The notes under the pieces are model-generated. The model ran no database searches. It was not told where the DNA came from and saw only the letters and a list, made by a program, of their open reading frames with translations. From Polaromonas sp. (GTDB lineage: Bacteria > Pseudomonadota > Gammaproteobacteria > Burkholderiales > Burkholderiaceae_C), in NCBI GenBank assembly GCA_013297865.1, contig JAAFIP010000005.1, positions 248,001 to 312,000 on the forward strand: 64,000 nucleotides of DNA, written 5' to 3'. Of the stretch, positions 56,312-64,000 are shown piece after piece. A program made the translations under genes and the position numbers. Within the stretch, counting starts at the first letter, position 1; every line of letters starts with the position of its first letter.

Positions 56312-57022
56312 ATGGCCCCTACCTACACCCTCTCCAATGTTCAATACAGCGCACGCCCCCGGGCAGACGGCACCCAAAGCCCCAAGCTGCGAACTGCGAC
56401 CAAGCCCAAAGCGATGACGGCCGCCAAGCCCAGTTTCAAGCAGCAGATGCTGCTGGCACGCGAGGAGGCCATCATTGACGTGGTCAACCGCATGCTGGCC
56501 GACAAAGGTTTTGACGCGATGACGGTGGATGAAGTGGCCAACGAGGTCGGCGTAGCCAAGGCCTCGCTGTACAAGCACTTCCCCAGCAAGGAAGACCTGG
56601 CTGCCGCAGCGATGGTGCGCATGATGGAGCGCGCCCGCGCGTTTTTGTCCACGGTGGACAGCAAGCTCAAGGCAGTGGACAAGCTCAAGGTCGCTGCGCG
56701 CTGGATGATGCAACTCAAACTGGCCGGGCAAATGCCCAACCTGCCGAGCCAAAACTCCAGTCTGCGGGCCACGCTGACCTCGCACAAGGACTATGTGGAC
56801 GGCCTGATGGAGATCAGCGATACGCTGGGTGGCTGGATTGAGGCTGCGCAGAAAGCGGGCCATATCAGCAACAAGCTGCCAGCGGTGGTGGTGCTCTACA
56901 CCCTGTACGCCCGCGCCTGCGACCCGGTGCTGGAGTTTCTCAAGGTCAGCGGCCAGTACAACAACGAGCAGATGCTTGAACTGGTCACCAGCACCTGTTT
57001 TGATGGGTTGGTTTCTAGGTAA
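56312..57022 (+). CDS. TetR-family transcriptional regulator
   Basis: This 236-residue regulator has a basic, flexible N-tail of about 45 residues (or starts at 56414), then the helix-turn-helix T-V-D-E-V-A-N-E-V-G-V-A-K-A-S-L-Y-K-H-F (about 71-90) and a helical ligand domain. It is divergent from the FAS1 lipoprotein gene and may repress it. The stop codon lies 1 bp before repeat copy 10. Confidence 0.87.
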   Translation: MAPTYTLSNVQYSARPRADGTQSPKLRTATKPKAMTAAKPSFKQQMLLAREEAIIDVVNRMLADKGFDAMTVDEVANEVGVAKASLYKHFPSKEDLAAAAMVRMMERARAFLSTVDSKLKAVDKLKVAARWMMQLKLAGQMPNLPSQNSSLRATLTSHKDYVDGLMEISDTLGGWIEAAQKAGHISNKLPAVVVLYTLYARACDPVLEFLKVSGQYNNEQMLELVTSTCFDGLVSR

Positions 57023-57023
57023 A

Positions 57024-57074
57024 TTGGCTTGTAGGTCAATGGAATGTCGCGGGGGCAGCTATGGTATCTGTAGC
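57024..57074 (+). repeat. Short dispersed repeat, copy 10
   Basis: TTGGCTTGTAGGTCAATGG, then AATGTCGCGGGGGCAGC and a GCTA/TAGC stem. It forms the left border of composite element B. Confidence 0.87.
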
Positions 57075-57114
57075 GTGCTCCTTTAGTCTATTTGCCGGTT
57101 TTGGGTCTTGTACT

Positions 57115-57377
57115 GTACGCACAGTGAGGTGTATGTCATCCGCCCTCATACTGGGGTACCAGAAATCGGTCGGCTGACATACACCTCACTGTGCAGCAAC
57201 CACCTTGGCGCGCTACCGGTATTGAACACATAGACTCGCCGGAGACTACGGGTAGTGCGCTACCTAGCGTGAAGGCGATAAAGCGTGTGCCGAACGACCG
57301 ATTTCTGGTACTCCAGTATGAGGGCGTTTGGCATACGCTTTGTCGCCCGAAGTGACACTAGCTAAGCAATCAACGCC
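57115..57377 (+). repeat. 263-bp structured element, copy B
   Basis: It is a direct repeat of copy A and about 97% identical by eye. Both long inverted repeats and both complementary loops are unchanged. One difference (AGACTC for AGTCTC) breaks a pair in the small central hairpin. It lies between a TetR gene and a histidine-kinase gene that converge on it. Confidence 0.85.
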
Positions 57378-57442
57378 CAATCAACCAACCCTTCAAGCAA
57401 AGCCGGGAAAGATAAAGAACAACACGGTTTCAGAAGCAAAAT

Positions 57443-57492
57443 AGCCCTAAAAGCCAATAAAAACCAGCGGGGCCAGCTACGATTCCGATAGC
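57443..57492 (+). repeat. Short dispersed repeat, copy 11, overlapping the kinase 3' end
   Basis: GCCAATAAAAACCAGCGGGG, then CCAGC and GCTAC/ATAGC form the right border of element B. The last four codons of the histidine kinase, including its TAG stop, are written by the right end of this copy. Confidence 0.82.
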
Positions 57493-58937
57493 AACTTAGG
57501 AAACCGCAAAGTAAACTTGGCCCCCGGAAAAGTCGTGCGCGTCATGGTGTCTTCGATCGCCAAACTCGCTTCATGCTGCTGCGCAATCTCTGCCACGATC
57601 GCCAGGCCCAGACCCGAGCCGTCGGCCTCCTGGCCCAGCGTGCGGTAAAACGGCTGCAACACCAGATCGCGCTCCGTCTCGGCAATGCCCGGGCCATTGT
57701 CTTCCACCTGCAACACAACCACACTGCCAAACGGATCGGCCAGCACCCGCGCCGTCACCACGCCCGGATGCTCCGCGCTCGAAGGAATGTAATTGATCGC
57801 ATTGTCAATCAGATTGCGCACCATCTCCTTAATCAGCGTCGGATTGCCGCTGACCATCGCCTCGCTGCGCACAGCCGCCTCGCTTTGCAGACCTTCGTAG
57901 CCCAGATCGATGCGCTTTTCCATCGCACGTGGCAGACATTCCTGCACCACCTCCACCGTCAGCCGCGCCAGATCGCAGGCCTGGCGCGGCACCGTCTGGC
58001 CGCTGGCCTCGGCGCGCGCCAGTGCCAGCAGCTGGTTCACCGTGTGGGTGGCGCGAATGCTCGAGCGGCTGACCTGCTTGAGCGACTGCTTGAGGTCTGC
58101 CTCCTGCGTGCCCTCGCGCAGCGCCAGGTCTGCTTGCATGCGCAGCCCCGCCAGCGGCGTCTTCAGCTGGTGCGCCGCGTCGGCCAGAAAACGTTTTTGC
58201 GCGGCAATCGACTGTTTTTGCCGCGCCAGCAGGTCGTTGACCGATGACACCAGGGGCACCACCTCAAACGGTACAGTTTTCTCGTCAATCGGGCTGAGGT
58301 CATCGCTCTTGCGCGCGCGGATGCGGTCTTCCAGCTCGCTGAGCGGCTTGATGCCGCGCACCAAGGCCAGCCACACCAGAAACACCGTGAGCGGAAAGAT
58401 CACAAACTGCGGCAGCATCACGCCTTTGACAATCTCGGTGGCCAGGGTGGAGCGTTTTTCCAGCGTCTCGGCCACCTGCACCAACACCATCTTGGACTGC
58501 GCTGCATCAGGCGCGCTGTCCACATACACATAGGCAATGCGCACATCCAGCGAGCGCATGCTGTCGTCGCGCAGCCTGACCTTGCCAGGCTCGCTGCGGT
58601 CGGCATCCACCGGCAGGGGCATGTCTTTTTCGCCGCTGAGGTATTCGCCCTGCAGGCCCAGCACCTGGTAGTACACCAGGTCAGAATCATCGGCACGCAG
58701 AATTTCCCGCGCGGGCAGCGGCAGGTTGAACTGCGCCCGCCCGTTTTGCACACTCACCAGCTGGGCCAGCGCCTGCGCGTTGTAGACCAGGGCGCGGTCA
58801 AACGGTTTGGTGGCAATGCCCTGCGCCACCAGCCAGGTCAGCACCAGGCTCACAGGCCACAGCAGCAGCAGTGGCGTGAGCATCCAGTCCAGGATCTCCC
58901 CAAACAAACTGCGCTGCTCACGCTGGAAAATTTTCAT
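57477..58937 (-). CDS. Sensor histidine kinase
   Basis: This 486-residue kinase starts at 58937 (M-K-I-F-Q-R-E). It has a first span (about 20-40), a periplasmic sensor of about 125 residues, a second span (about 165-187), then HAMP, the phospho-acceptor His256 in A-A-H-Q-L-K-T-P-L, and an ATPase domain with N-A-I-N-Y and G-L-G-L-A-I. It pairs with the OmpR-type regulator 62 bp upstream. The last residues (S-E-S-stop) come from a dispersed repeat. The signal is unknown. Confidence 0.92.
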   Translation of the reverse strand: MKIFQREQRSLFGEILDWMLTPLLLLWPVSLVLTWLVAQGIATKPFDRALVYNAQALAQLVSVQNGRAQFNLPLPAREILRADDSDLVYYQVLGLQGEYLSGEKDMPLPVDADRSEPGKVRLRDDSMRSLDVRIAYVYVDSAPDAAQSKMVLVQVAETLEKRSTLATEIVKGVMLPQFVIFPLTVFLVWLALVRGIKPLSELEDRIRARKSDDLSPIDEKTVPFEVVPLVSSVNDLLARQKQSIAAQKRFLADAAHQLKTPLAGLRMQADLALREGTQEADLKQSLKQVSRSSIRATHTVNQLLALARAEASGQTVPRQACDLARLTVEVVQECLPRAMEKRIDLGYEGLQSEAAVRSEAMVSGNPTLIKEMVRNLIDNAINYIPSSAEHPGVVTARVLADPFGSVVVLQVEDNGPGIAETERDLVLQPFYRTLGQEADGSGLGLAIVAEIAQQHEASLAIEDTMTRTTFPGAKFTLRFPKLLSES

Positions 58938-58999
58938 ACGGGGCGGTGGGTGGGGGCGGGGGAAGTCATGCTGCAGACAGCGGCTCCCCAAACAAGCCC

Positions 59000-59674
59000 T
59001 CAGCCGGGGATTTTTTCCAGGCAGTAGCCCAGGCCGCGGACGGTGGCAATGCGGATCGGGCCTTTTTCGATTTTCTTGCGCAGGCGGTGGATATACACCT
59101 CGATGGCGTTGTTGCTGACCTCTTCGCCCCATTCGCACAAGCGCTCGACCAGCTGGTCCTTGCTGACCAGACGGCCCGAGCGCACCAGCAGCACTTCCAG
59201 CAGGCCCAGCTCGCGGGCTGACAGATCGACCATCTTGCCGTCGATGGTGGCCACACGGCCGGTCTGGTCGTATTGCAGCGGGCCATGCTTGATCATGGTG
59301 CTGGCGCTGCCCACGCTGCGGCGCGTGAGGGCGCGTACACGGGCCTCCAGCTCCTGCAGGCTGAAGGGCTTGGCCATGTAGTCGTCGGCGCCCAGGTCCA
59401 GGCCCTTGACGCGCTCTTCCACGCCATCAGCCGCCGTCAGGATCAGCACCGGCAGGGTGGAGCCGCGGCTGCGCAGGCGCTTGAGCACTTCCAGGCCGTG
59501 CATTTTGGGCAGGCCCAGGTCCAGAATCAGCAAATCCAGCTCGCCGTTGGTCAGCAGCGCGGCCTCAGCCTGTGCGCCGTCGGTGACGTGGTCTACCGCT
59601 GCGCCCGAGCTGCGCAAGGTACGCAGCAGGCCGTCGGCCAGCACCTGGTCGTCTTCCGCAATCAAGATCCGCAT
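59000..59674 (-). CDS. OmpR-family response regulator
   Basis: This 224-residue regulator has a receiver domain with E-D-D (7-9), phospho-acceptor Asp52 in L-D-L-G-L-P and Lys in M-A-K-P-F, and a C-terminal winged helix (about 130-215, ending V-R-G-L-G-Y). It is the partner of the kinase downstream and lies 82 bp past the topB stop on the same strand. Confidence 0.94.
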   Translation of the reverse strand: MRILIAEDDQVLADGLLRTLRSSGAAVDHVTDGAQAEAALLTNGELDLLILDLGLPKMHGLEVLKRLRSRGSTLPVLILTAADGVEERVKGLDLGADDYMAKPFSLQELEARVRALTRRSVGSASTMIKHGPLQYDQTGRVATIDGKMVDLSARELGLLEVLLVRSGRLVSKDQLVERLCEWGEEVSNNAIEVYIHRLRKKIEKGPIRIATVRGLGYCLEKIPG

Positions 59675-59728
59675 GTCGGTGAACTCCTCGTTGTATGAGG
59701 GTCTATTTTAGGCGCTCTGGGCGCGCCT

Positions 59729-59746
59729 GCCGCACGGCGGTGCGGC
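59729..59746 (-). terminator. Hairpin downstream of topB
   Basis: A perfect 7-bp GC-rich stem GCCGCAC-ggcg-GTGCGGC lies 10 nt after the topB stop codon on the minus strand. There is no U-run, so it may be a Rho-assisted stop or stabiliser. Confidence 0.4.
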
Positions 59747-59756
59747 GGCCAGACTT

Positions 59757-62700
59757 CTAGCTCAGATGCTTGCCAATCAGGCCGGCAATTTCAAACATGG
59801 TGACCTGCGGCTTGCCAAACACTGCCGCCAGCGGCGCGTCGGCATTGATGGTGCGCTTGTCCTTGGCATCCTGCAGATTTTTTGCCTTGATGTAGTCCCA
59901 CAGCTTTTTGGTCACTTCGCCGCGGCCATACACGCCTTCGCCAATCACTGCGGCCAACGCTGCGCTGGGCTTGAGCGTGCCAGCGCGCGGGGCTTTGGGC
60001 GCTGCCGCCTTGCCTGTGGTTTTTTTGGCTGCGGCTTTTTTCGCTGAAGGGGTTTTGGCCGCCGGAGTTTTGCCTGCAGCTGTCTTTTTGCCTGCGCTGG
60101 TCTTGCCAGCCGGTCTGGCCGCTGCCCCAGCTGCTGTTTTGCGCGGCGGGTATTTGCTGGCCTCGAACTCGAAGCCCACTTTGCCCTCGTCCTTGTTCCA
60201 CGCCAAAAACGCCTTGAAGCTGCGGCGCGTGCGCATGGAGACAAATTTGTCCAGCAAATCGGTTTTGCCGGTGGCCAGCAGCTTGCTCATCTGCTCGCGC
60301 TCAATCGGCTGCTGCAGGATCACCTGGCCACTCTTGAAGGTGCAGCTGGGGGTCGGCTGGGCCTCGGTGGGCACTGATTTTTCGCAGACATAGCTTTTGC
60401 CAAACTCCTTGACCGCGCTGGCGCAGATCGGGCAGGCGCCCAGCGATTCCTTGCCCGACAGATCGACGATCTCGCCGGTCTCGGCTGCCTTCGCGTCTTC
60501 GCCAAAGTCAAATTCGAGTTTCCAGTTTTTCTCTTCTTCGTTGTACTTCAGCGCGATCTCGGCCACAAAAGGCCAGCCCGCCTTGGAGCGGAAGCCCTCG
60601 AGCGGGCCGATTTTCTTGTTGCGGATGAAGTCTTCCACTTCCTGGGGCTCGAAGGTGCGGCCCGCGGGCGACTTGCCAAAGCTGAAGCCGCAGCCACTCT
60701 CGTTGTCTTTGCCGCTCTTGCCTGTGCAGGTATAGCGGCGGTAGTTTTCTTTTACGACGCCGCCGCAGTTGGGGCAGGGGGTGGTGAGGGTGGCGTAGTC
60801 GCCGGGCACCGTGTCGCGGTCGTATTCCTTGGCTTTCTTGACGATTTTTTCCGTCATGGCATTGATCTCGGCCATGAAGGTTTCGCGGCTCATCTTGCCC
60901 TGCTCCATCAGCGCCAGCTTGTGTTCCCACTCGCCGGTCAGCGCGGGCTTGGACAGCTCTTCCACGCCCAGGCCGCGCAGCAGCGTCATCAGCTGGAAGG
61001 CCTTGGCCGTGGGGATCAGCTCGCGGCCCTCGCGCAGGATGTATTTTTCGTTGAGCAGGCCCTCAATGGTGGCCGCGCGGGTGGCGGGCGTGCCCAGGCC
61101 TTTTTCCTGCATGGCCTCGCGCATTTCCTCGTCGTCCACCAGCTTGCCTGCGCCTTCCATGGCACCCAGCAGCGTAGCCTCGGAGTAGCGGGCGGGCGGG
61201 CGGGTTTTAAGGGCCTTGGTTTCCACCACTTCGTTGCGCACCAGCTCGCCGGGCTTGACCGCGACCAGCTGCTGGCCTTTTTCGCCTTCTTTGGCGTCAG
61301 CCACCTCATCAGCGGCTTCCTTGCCGTAGATGGCCAGCCAGCCTGGCTTGACCAGCACCTTGCCTTCGGTTTTGAAGCTGTGGCTGCTGTATGCCCCCAC
61401 GCTCTGCGCTGACGCGTCGCCGCTGCCCCCCGAGGGGGCCGTGCCTTGCTTGGGGCTGCCCTGCGCTGCGGCGACAGTGGTGATGCGGGTGGTGACCTGG
61501 TATTCGGCACTCGGAAAGAAAACCGCCATGAAGCGGCGCACCACCAAGGTGTAGAGCTTGAATTCGGCTTCGCTCAGGCCGGTCGGCGACTGCAGCGTGG
61601 GGATGATGGCAAAGTGGTCGGACACCTTGCTGTTGTCAAAAATACGCTTGCTGGGCTTGATGTAGTTGTTGTTCAGCGCCATCAGGGCATGCGGCTCCAG
61701 ATGCTTGTGCCCGCCTTCGGACAGCATCTCGAACGTCTTTTTGACCACCGGCAGATAGTCCTCGGGCAGCGCGCGCGAGTCGGTACGCGGGTAGGTCAGC
61801 GCCTTGTGGCGCTCGTACAGGCTTTGCGCCAGCTGCAGCGTGGTCTTGGCCGAAAAACCAAACTTGCCGTTGGCTTCGCGCTGCAGACTGGTCAAATCAA
61901 ACAGCAGTGGCGAGGCCTGGGTGGTGGGCTTGCTTTCTTCGCTGACACTGGCGGATTTGCTTTTGACGGCGGCGGCTATCGCCTGCGCATCGCGCTCGTT
62001 CCAGATGCGGTCGGCACGGCCTTCAGCATCTTCGCCTTTTTTCCACTTGGGGTCAAACCATTTGGCCGGATACTCGCCGGCTTCGCTCAGGAAGGTGGCG
62101 TGAATTTCCCAGTAGTCGCGAAACACGTGCTTGCGGATCTGCTCCTCGCGCTCGACCATGATGGCCAGCGTGGGGGTCTGCACCCGGCCCACAGTGGTCA
62201 GGAAGAAGCCCCCGTCGCGCGAATTGAACGCCGTCATGGCGCGGGTGCCGTTGATGCCCACCAGCCAGTCGGCCTCCGAGCGGCTGCGCGCGGCATGCGC
62301 CAGCGGCATCATCTGCTTGTCGCTGCGCAGGTTGTCAAAGCCGTCGCGAATCGCTTGGGGCGTCATGCTTTGCAGCCACAGGCGGGTCACGGGCTTGCCC
62401 AGCGGCTTGGCGCCGCCAGCATACTGCTCGATCAGGCGGAAAATCAGCTCGCCCTCGCGGCCCGCGTCGCAGGCGTTGACCAGGGCGGTGATGTCCTTGC
62501 GTTTGGCCAGCTTGACCACGGCGTTCAGGCGCGACTTGGTCTTGTCCACCGGCTTGAGGTCAAAGTACGGCGGGATCACCGGCAGGTTGGCAAAGCTCCA
62601 CTTGCCCCGCTTGACGTCAAATTCCTCAGGCGCCTGGATTTCGACCAGATGGCCCACCGCGGAGCTGACCACATAGGTCTCGCTCTCGAAGTATTCGTCG

Positions 62701-62789
62701 TGCTTGTCAAACTTGCCGGCCGTGGGCGTGAGCGCACGCACGATGTCTTGCGCAACGGATGGCTTTTCAGCGATGACTAAGGTTTTCAT
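59757..62789 (-). CDS. topB: DNA topoisomerase III with C-terminal SWIB domain
   Basis: This 1010-residue type IA topoisomerase decatenates and relaxes DNA. The TOPRIM domain starts V-I-A-E-K-P-S-V-A-Q and contains C-D-A-G-R-E-G-E; the nucleophile is Tyr333 in L-T-Y-P-R-T-D-S. Two cysteine pairs (C-P-N-C-G-G and C-P-I-C) follow in the C-terminal region. Then comes a Lys/Ala-rich tail of about 60 residues (about 875-935) resembling a histone H1-type tail, and a SWIB/MDM2-like domain (about 939-1010, with G-R-G-E-V-T-K-K-L-W-D-Y-I). The SWIB module on a bacterial topoisomerase is notable. It is divergent from a SET-domain gene. Confidence 0.94.
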   Translation of the reverse strand: MKTLVIAEKPSVAQDIVRALTPTAGKFDKHDEYFESETYVVSSAVGHLVEIQAPEEFDVKRGKWSFANLPVIPPYFDLKPVDKTKSRLNAVVKLAKRKDITALVNACDAGREGELIFRLIEQYAGGAKPLGKPVTRLWLQSMTPQAIRDGFDNLRSDKQMMPLAHAARSRSEADWLVGINGTRAMTAFNSRDGGFFLTTVGRVQTPTLAIMVEREEQIRKHVFRDYWEIHATFLSEAGEYPAKWFDPKWKKGEDAEGRADRIWNERDAQAIAAAVKSKSASVSEESKPTTQASPLLFDLTSLQREANGKFGFSAKTTLQLAQSLYERHKALTYPRTDSRALPEDYLPVVKKTFEMLSEGGHKHLEPHALMALNNNYIKPSKRIFDNSKVSDHFAIIPTLQSPTGLSEAEFKLYTLVVRRFMAVFFPSAEYQVTTRITTVAAAQGSPKQGTAPSGGSGDASAQSVGAYSSHSFKTEGKVLVKPGWLAIYGKEAADEVADAKEGEKGQQLVAVKPGELVRNEVVETKALKTRPPARYSEATLLGAMEGAGKLVDDEEMREAMQEKGLGTPATRAATIEGLLNEKYILREGRELIPTAKAFQLMTLLRGLGVEELSKPALTGEWEHKLALMEQGKMSRETFMAEINAMTEKIVKKAKEYDRDTVPGDYATLTTPCPNCGGVVKENYRRYTCTGKSGKDNESGCGFSFGKSPAGRTFEPQEVEDFIRNKKIGPLEGFRSKAGWPFVAEIALKYNEEEKNWKLEFDFGEDAKAAETGEIVDLSGKESLGACPICASAVKEFGKSYVCEKSVPTEAQPTPSCTFKSGQVILQQPIEREQMSKLLATGKTDLLDKFVSMRTRRSFKAFLAWNKDEGKVGFEFEASKYPPRKTAAGAAARPAGKTSAGKKTAAGKTPAAKTPSAKKAAAKKTTGKAAAPKAPRAGTLKPSAALAAVIGEGVYGRGEVTKKLWDYIKAKNLQDAKDKRTINADAPLAAVFGKPQVTMFEIAGLIGKHLS

Positions 62790-62849
62790 AGGGGGCTACT
62801 TTACACACTAATTACGCATGGGTCACGGCGCACACTACAATGCACATCT

Positions 62850-62890
62850 CGCGCACGCATGTGCGCACGTACGCGCACACGCGCGCACGC
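62850..62890. repeat. 41-bp uninterrupted alternating pyrimidine-purine tract (possible Z-DNA)
   Basis: From 62850 to 62890 every step alternates pyrimidine and purine, mostly CG and CA/TG with one TA. This is the classical Z-DNA-prone sequence. It sits in the 132-bp divergent region between topB and the SET gene, where transcription in both directions would raise negative supercoiling. Confidence 0.9.
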
Positions 62891-62921
62891 CCATGATTCA
62901 CCATACCAAATTTTTCGGGCT

Positions 62922-63563
62922 ATGCCAAAAACCCTCCGCGACGCTGTCCCATCCGACAAAAAAAATACGCCTGTCAAAGCCCCCAAAAAGCCCGGGAAAT
63001 CTGCCGACAAAAAGGGGGACAAAAAAGCCCTGAAACGCGCCGAAGCCGAGGCCAAAGCCCTGCGCAAGGCCGAAAAACACGCCAAACGCCAGGCCAAGCT
63101 GGACGCCCTGGTCGTGCCGGGCAAGTTCATCAAGGCGCGCAAATCCAAGGTCCACGGCCTGGGCGTGTTTGCCGTCGCGCCGATCGCTGAGGGCCAGCAT
63201 CTGATTGAATATATCGGTGAGCGCATCAGCTGGAAAGAGGCTCTGCGCCGCCACCCGCACGACCCGGCGCAGCCCAACCACACCTTTTACTTCTCGCTGG
63301 ACAATGGCGACTGCATTGATGCCAACGTGGGCGGCAATGACGCGCGCTGGATCAACCACAGCTGCGCGCCCAACTGCGAAGCCGACGAGCAGCATGGCCG
63401 CGTCTTCATCAAGGCGCTGCGCAATATCACCAAGGGCGAAGAGCTGTTCTACAACTACGGCCTGATCATTGACGACAAGTACACCAAGAAGCTCAAGGCC
63501 GAATACGCCTGCTGGTGTGGCGCCCCCAAGTGCCGGGGCACCATGCTGGCCCCTAAAAAATGA
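62922..63563 (+). CDS. SET-domain lysine methyltransferase-like protein
   Basis: This 213-residue protein starts at 62922. Residues 1-60 are very rich in Lys/Ala (K-K-x-K-K repeats, coiled-coil-like). A SET domain follows from about 66, with G-L-G-V-F-A (79-84), N-H-S-C (145-148) and E-L-F-Y-N-Y-G (174-180), and a post-SET zinc motif C-W-C-G-A-P-K-C (Cys197, 199, 204). Cys148 may complete the site. Such proteins methylate Lys in eukaryotes; bacterial targets are mostly unknown, and the Lys-rich N-tail or the topB tail could be substrates. The next gene birA overlaps by ATGA. Confidence 0.88.
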   Translation: MPKTLRDAVPSDKKNTPVKAPKKPGKSADKKGDKKALKRAEAEAKALRKAEKHAKRQAKLDALVVPGKFIKARKSKVHGLGVFAVAPIAEGQHLIEYIGERISWKEALRRHPHDPAQPNHTFYFSLDNGDCIDANVGGNDARWINHSCAPNCEADEQHGRVFIKALRNITKGEELFYNYGLIIDDKYTKKLKAEYACWCGAPKCRGTMLAPKK

Positions 63564-64000
63564 GCTTTGCGGGCTGCGCTGAGACCATCTGGCAGGCCGT
63601 GATGGCGCTGCAGCAGCCCAGCCTGGCAGGTTTCAGCGTCGAGATCCTGCCCGAAATCGACTCCACCAACAGCGAACTCATGCGCCGCGCCCGCGCGGCG
63701 CGCACCGAGCCCACCCTGCTGGTGGCCCAGCAGCAGACGGCCGGCAAGGGCCGCCTGGGCCGGGCCTGGGCCAGCGCACCGGGCGATTCGCTGACGTTTT
63801 CGCTGGGCCTGCTGCTGCAGCCGGGTAGCTGGGACGGGCTGTCGCTGGCAGTGGGCACCAGCGTGGCGGGCAGCCTGCATGCCGACATTGGGCTGAAATG
63901 GCCCAATGACCTGTGGGTGAATGAACACAAACTGGCCGGTATCCTGATTGAAACCACCAGCGTGGGCACGCAGCGCTATGCGGTAATCGGCATTGGCATC
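63560..64000 (+). CDS. birA: Biotin-[acetyl-CoA-carboxylase] ligase (partial, 3' end outside window)
   Basis: This is the first 147 residues of a biotin protein ligase. The biotin-binding E-I-D-S-T-N-S-E and the signature G-K-G-R-L-G-R-A-W are clear, followed by K-W-P-N-D-L and K-L-A-G-I-L-I-E. No N-terminal helix-turn-helix precedes, so it is the enzyme-only (group I) form without repressor function. Its ATG overlaps the SET-gene stop by 4 bp. The frame is open at the window end. Confidence 0.94.
   Translation, partial: MSFAGCAETIWQAVMALQQPSLAGFSVEILPEIDSTNSELMRRARAARTEPTLLVAQQQTAGKGRLGRAWASAPGDSLTFSLGLLLQPGSWDGLSLAVGTSVAGSLHADIGLKWPNDLWVNEHKLAGILIETTSVGTQRYAVIGIGI

Larger units (their letters stand above)
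57023..57476. other. Gene-free interval with composite repeat element B
   Basis: No gene is seen. The interval contains repeat copy 10, the 263-bp structured element copy B and the start of copy 11, in the same order as at 54.0-54.5 kb. Confidence 0.8.

Noticed and set aside
61446-62780. A 444-codon plus-strand frame opposite topB
   Set aside because: It mirrors topB, has no recognisable domain and is explained by GC-rich codon bias. The minus-strand topoisomerase is unambiguous.

Overview
This 64-kb window looks like ordinary chromosome from a GC-rich betaproteobacterium of the Comamonadaceae type. The evidence is the gene set (slmA next to a two-component system and argB, srkA, Comamonadaceae-like ABC and TRAP uptake systems, a topoisomerase III with a SWIB tail), the tight gene packing with many ATGA overlaps, and an intergenic repeat family. 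I see no tRNA, rRNA, CRISPR array, prophage or classical insertion sequence.

Layout. 1-8.3 kb: a glycerol regulon of the Rhizobium glpSTPQUV type (ABC transporter, minus strand, last gene cut by the window edge) diverging from glpR-glpK. 8.3-9.0 kb: gene-free, repeat-rich DNA. 9.0-15.0 kb: glutathione transferase, DUF898 membrane protein plus M48 protease, rpe, gph and two tandem chalcone-isomerase-fold secreted proteins. 15.2-18.1 kb: a trp leader/attenuator, trpE, a GxxExxY nuclease-fold gene bracketed by inverted repeats, and trpG. 18.1-24.3 kb: RhtB-type exporter, threonine aldolase, catalase-fold protein, dbpA, ppk2 and a FAH-family hydrolase. 23.4-35.1 kb: a hexuronate-type catabolic island (FAH hydrolase and SDR divergent from a FadR-type regulator, a DctPQM TRAP transporter, UxaA, an Ldh-family oxidoreductase, a second SDR, UxuB and ManD). 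35.1-41.3 kb: slmA, histidine kinase and response regulator, argB, srkA, DUF2855. 41.5-46.0 kb: GMC oxidoreductase, EamA exporter, LysR, TAXI binding protein. 46.0-49.3 kb: a NicX-like dioxygenase with an acyl-CoA-dehydrogenase-fold flavoprotein lacking the usual catalytic Glu, a flavin reductase and a MarR regulator. 49.4-54.0 kb: M14 peptidase, an orphan LivK-like binding protein, dadA and an ArgP-like LysR. 54.0-57.5 kb: FAS1 proteins and a TetR gene between two copies of a structured repeat. 57.5-64 kb: a second two-component system, topB(-SWIB), a SET-domain methyltransferase and the start of birA.

The most unusual material is non-coding. A short dispersed repeat of about 50 bp, with core TCGCGGGAGCAGCTAT, occurs at least 11 times. 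Several copies lie in frame inside genes (gph, the RhtB gene, the acyl-CoA-dehydrogenase-like gene) or supply a gene's stop codon. Two 263-bp elements about 97% identical by eye (54133-54395 and 57115-57377), each bracketed by that short repeat, can fold into three hairpins whose two large loops are complementary over about 32 nt. Every non-Watson-Crick position I found in the 54-kb copy is G-U on the plus strand, which suggests a structured RNA read from that strand. Other points: an inverted-repeat unit carrying a GxxExxY gene between trpE and trpG, a 41-bp uninterrupted alternating pyrimidine/purine tract between topB-SWIB and the SET gene, and a sugar-acid island with the parts for a non-phosphorylative route.

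All calls come from reading the sequence; no database search was run. Family names are by recognition of motifs and order.
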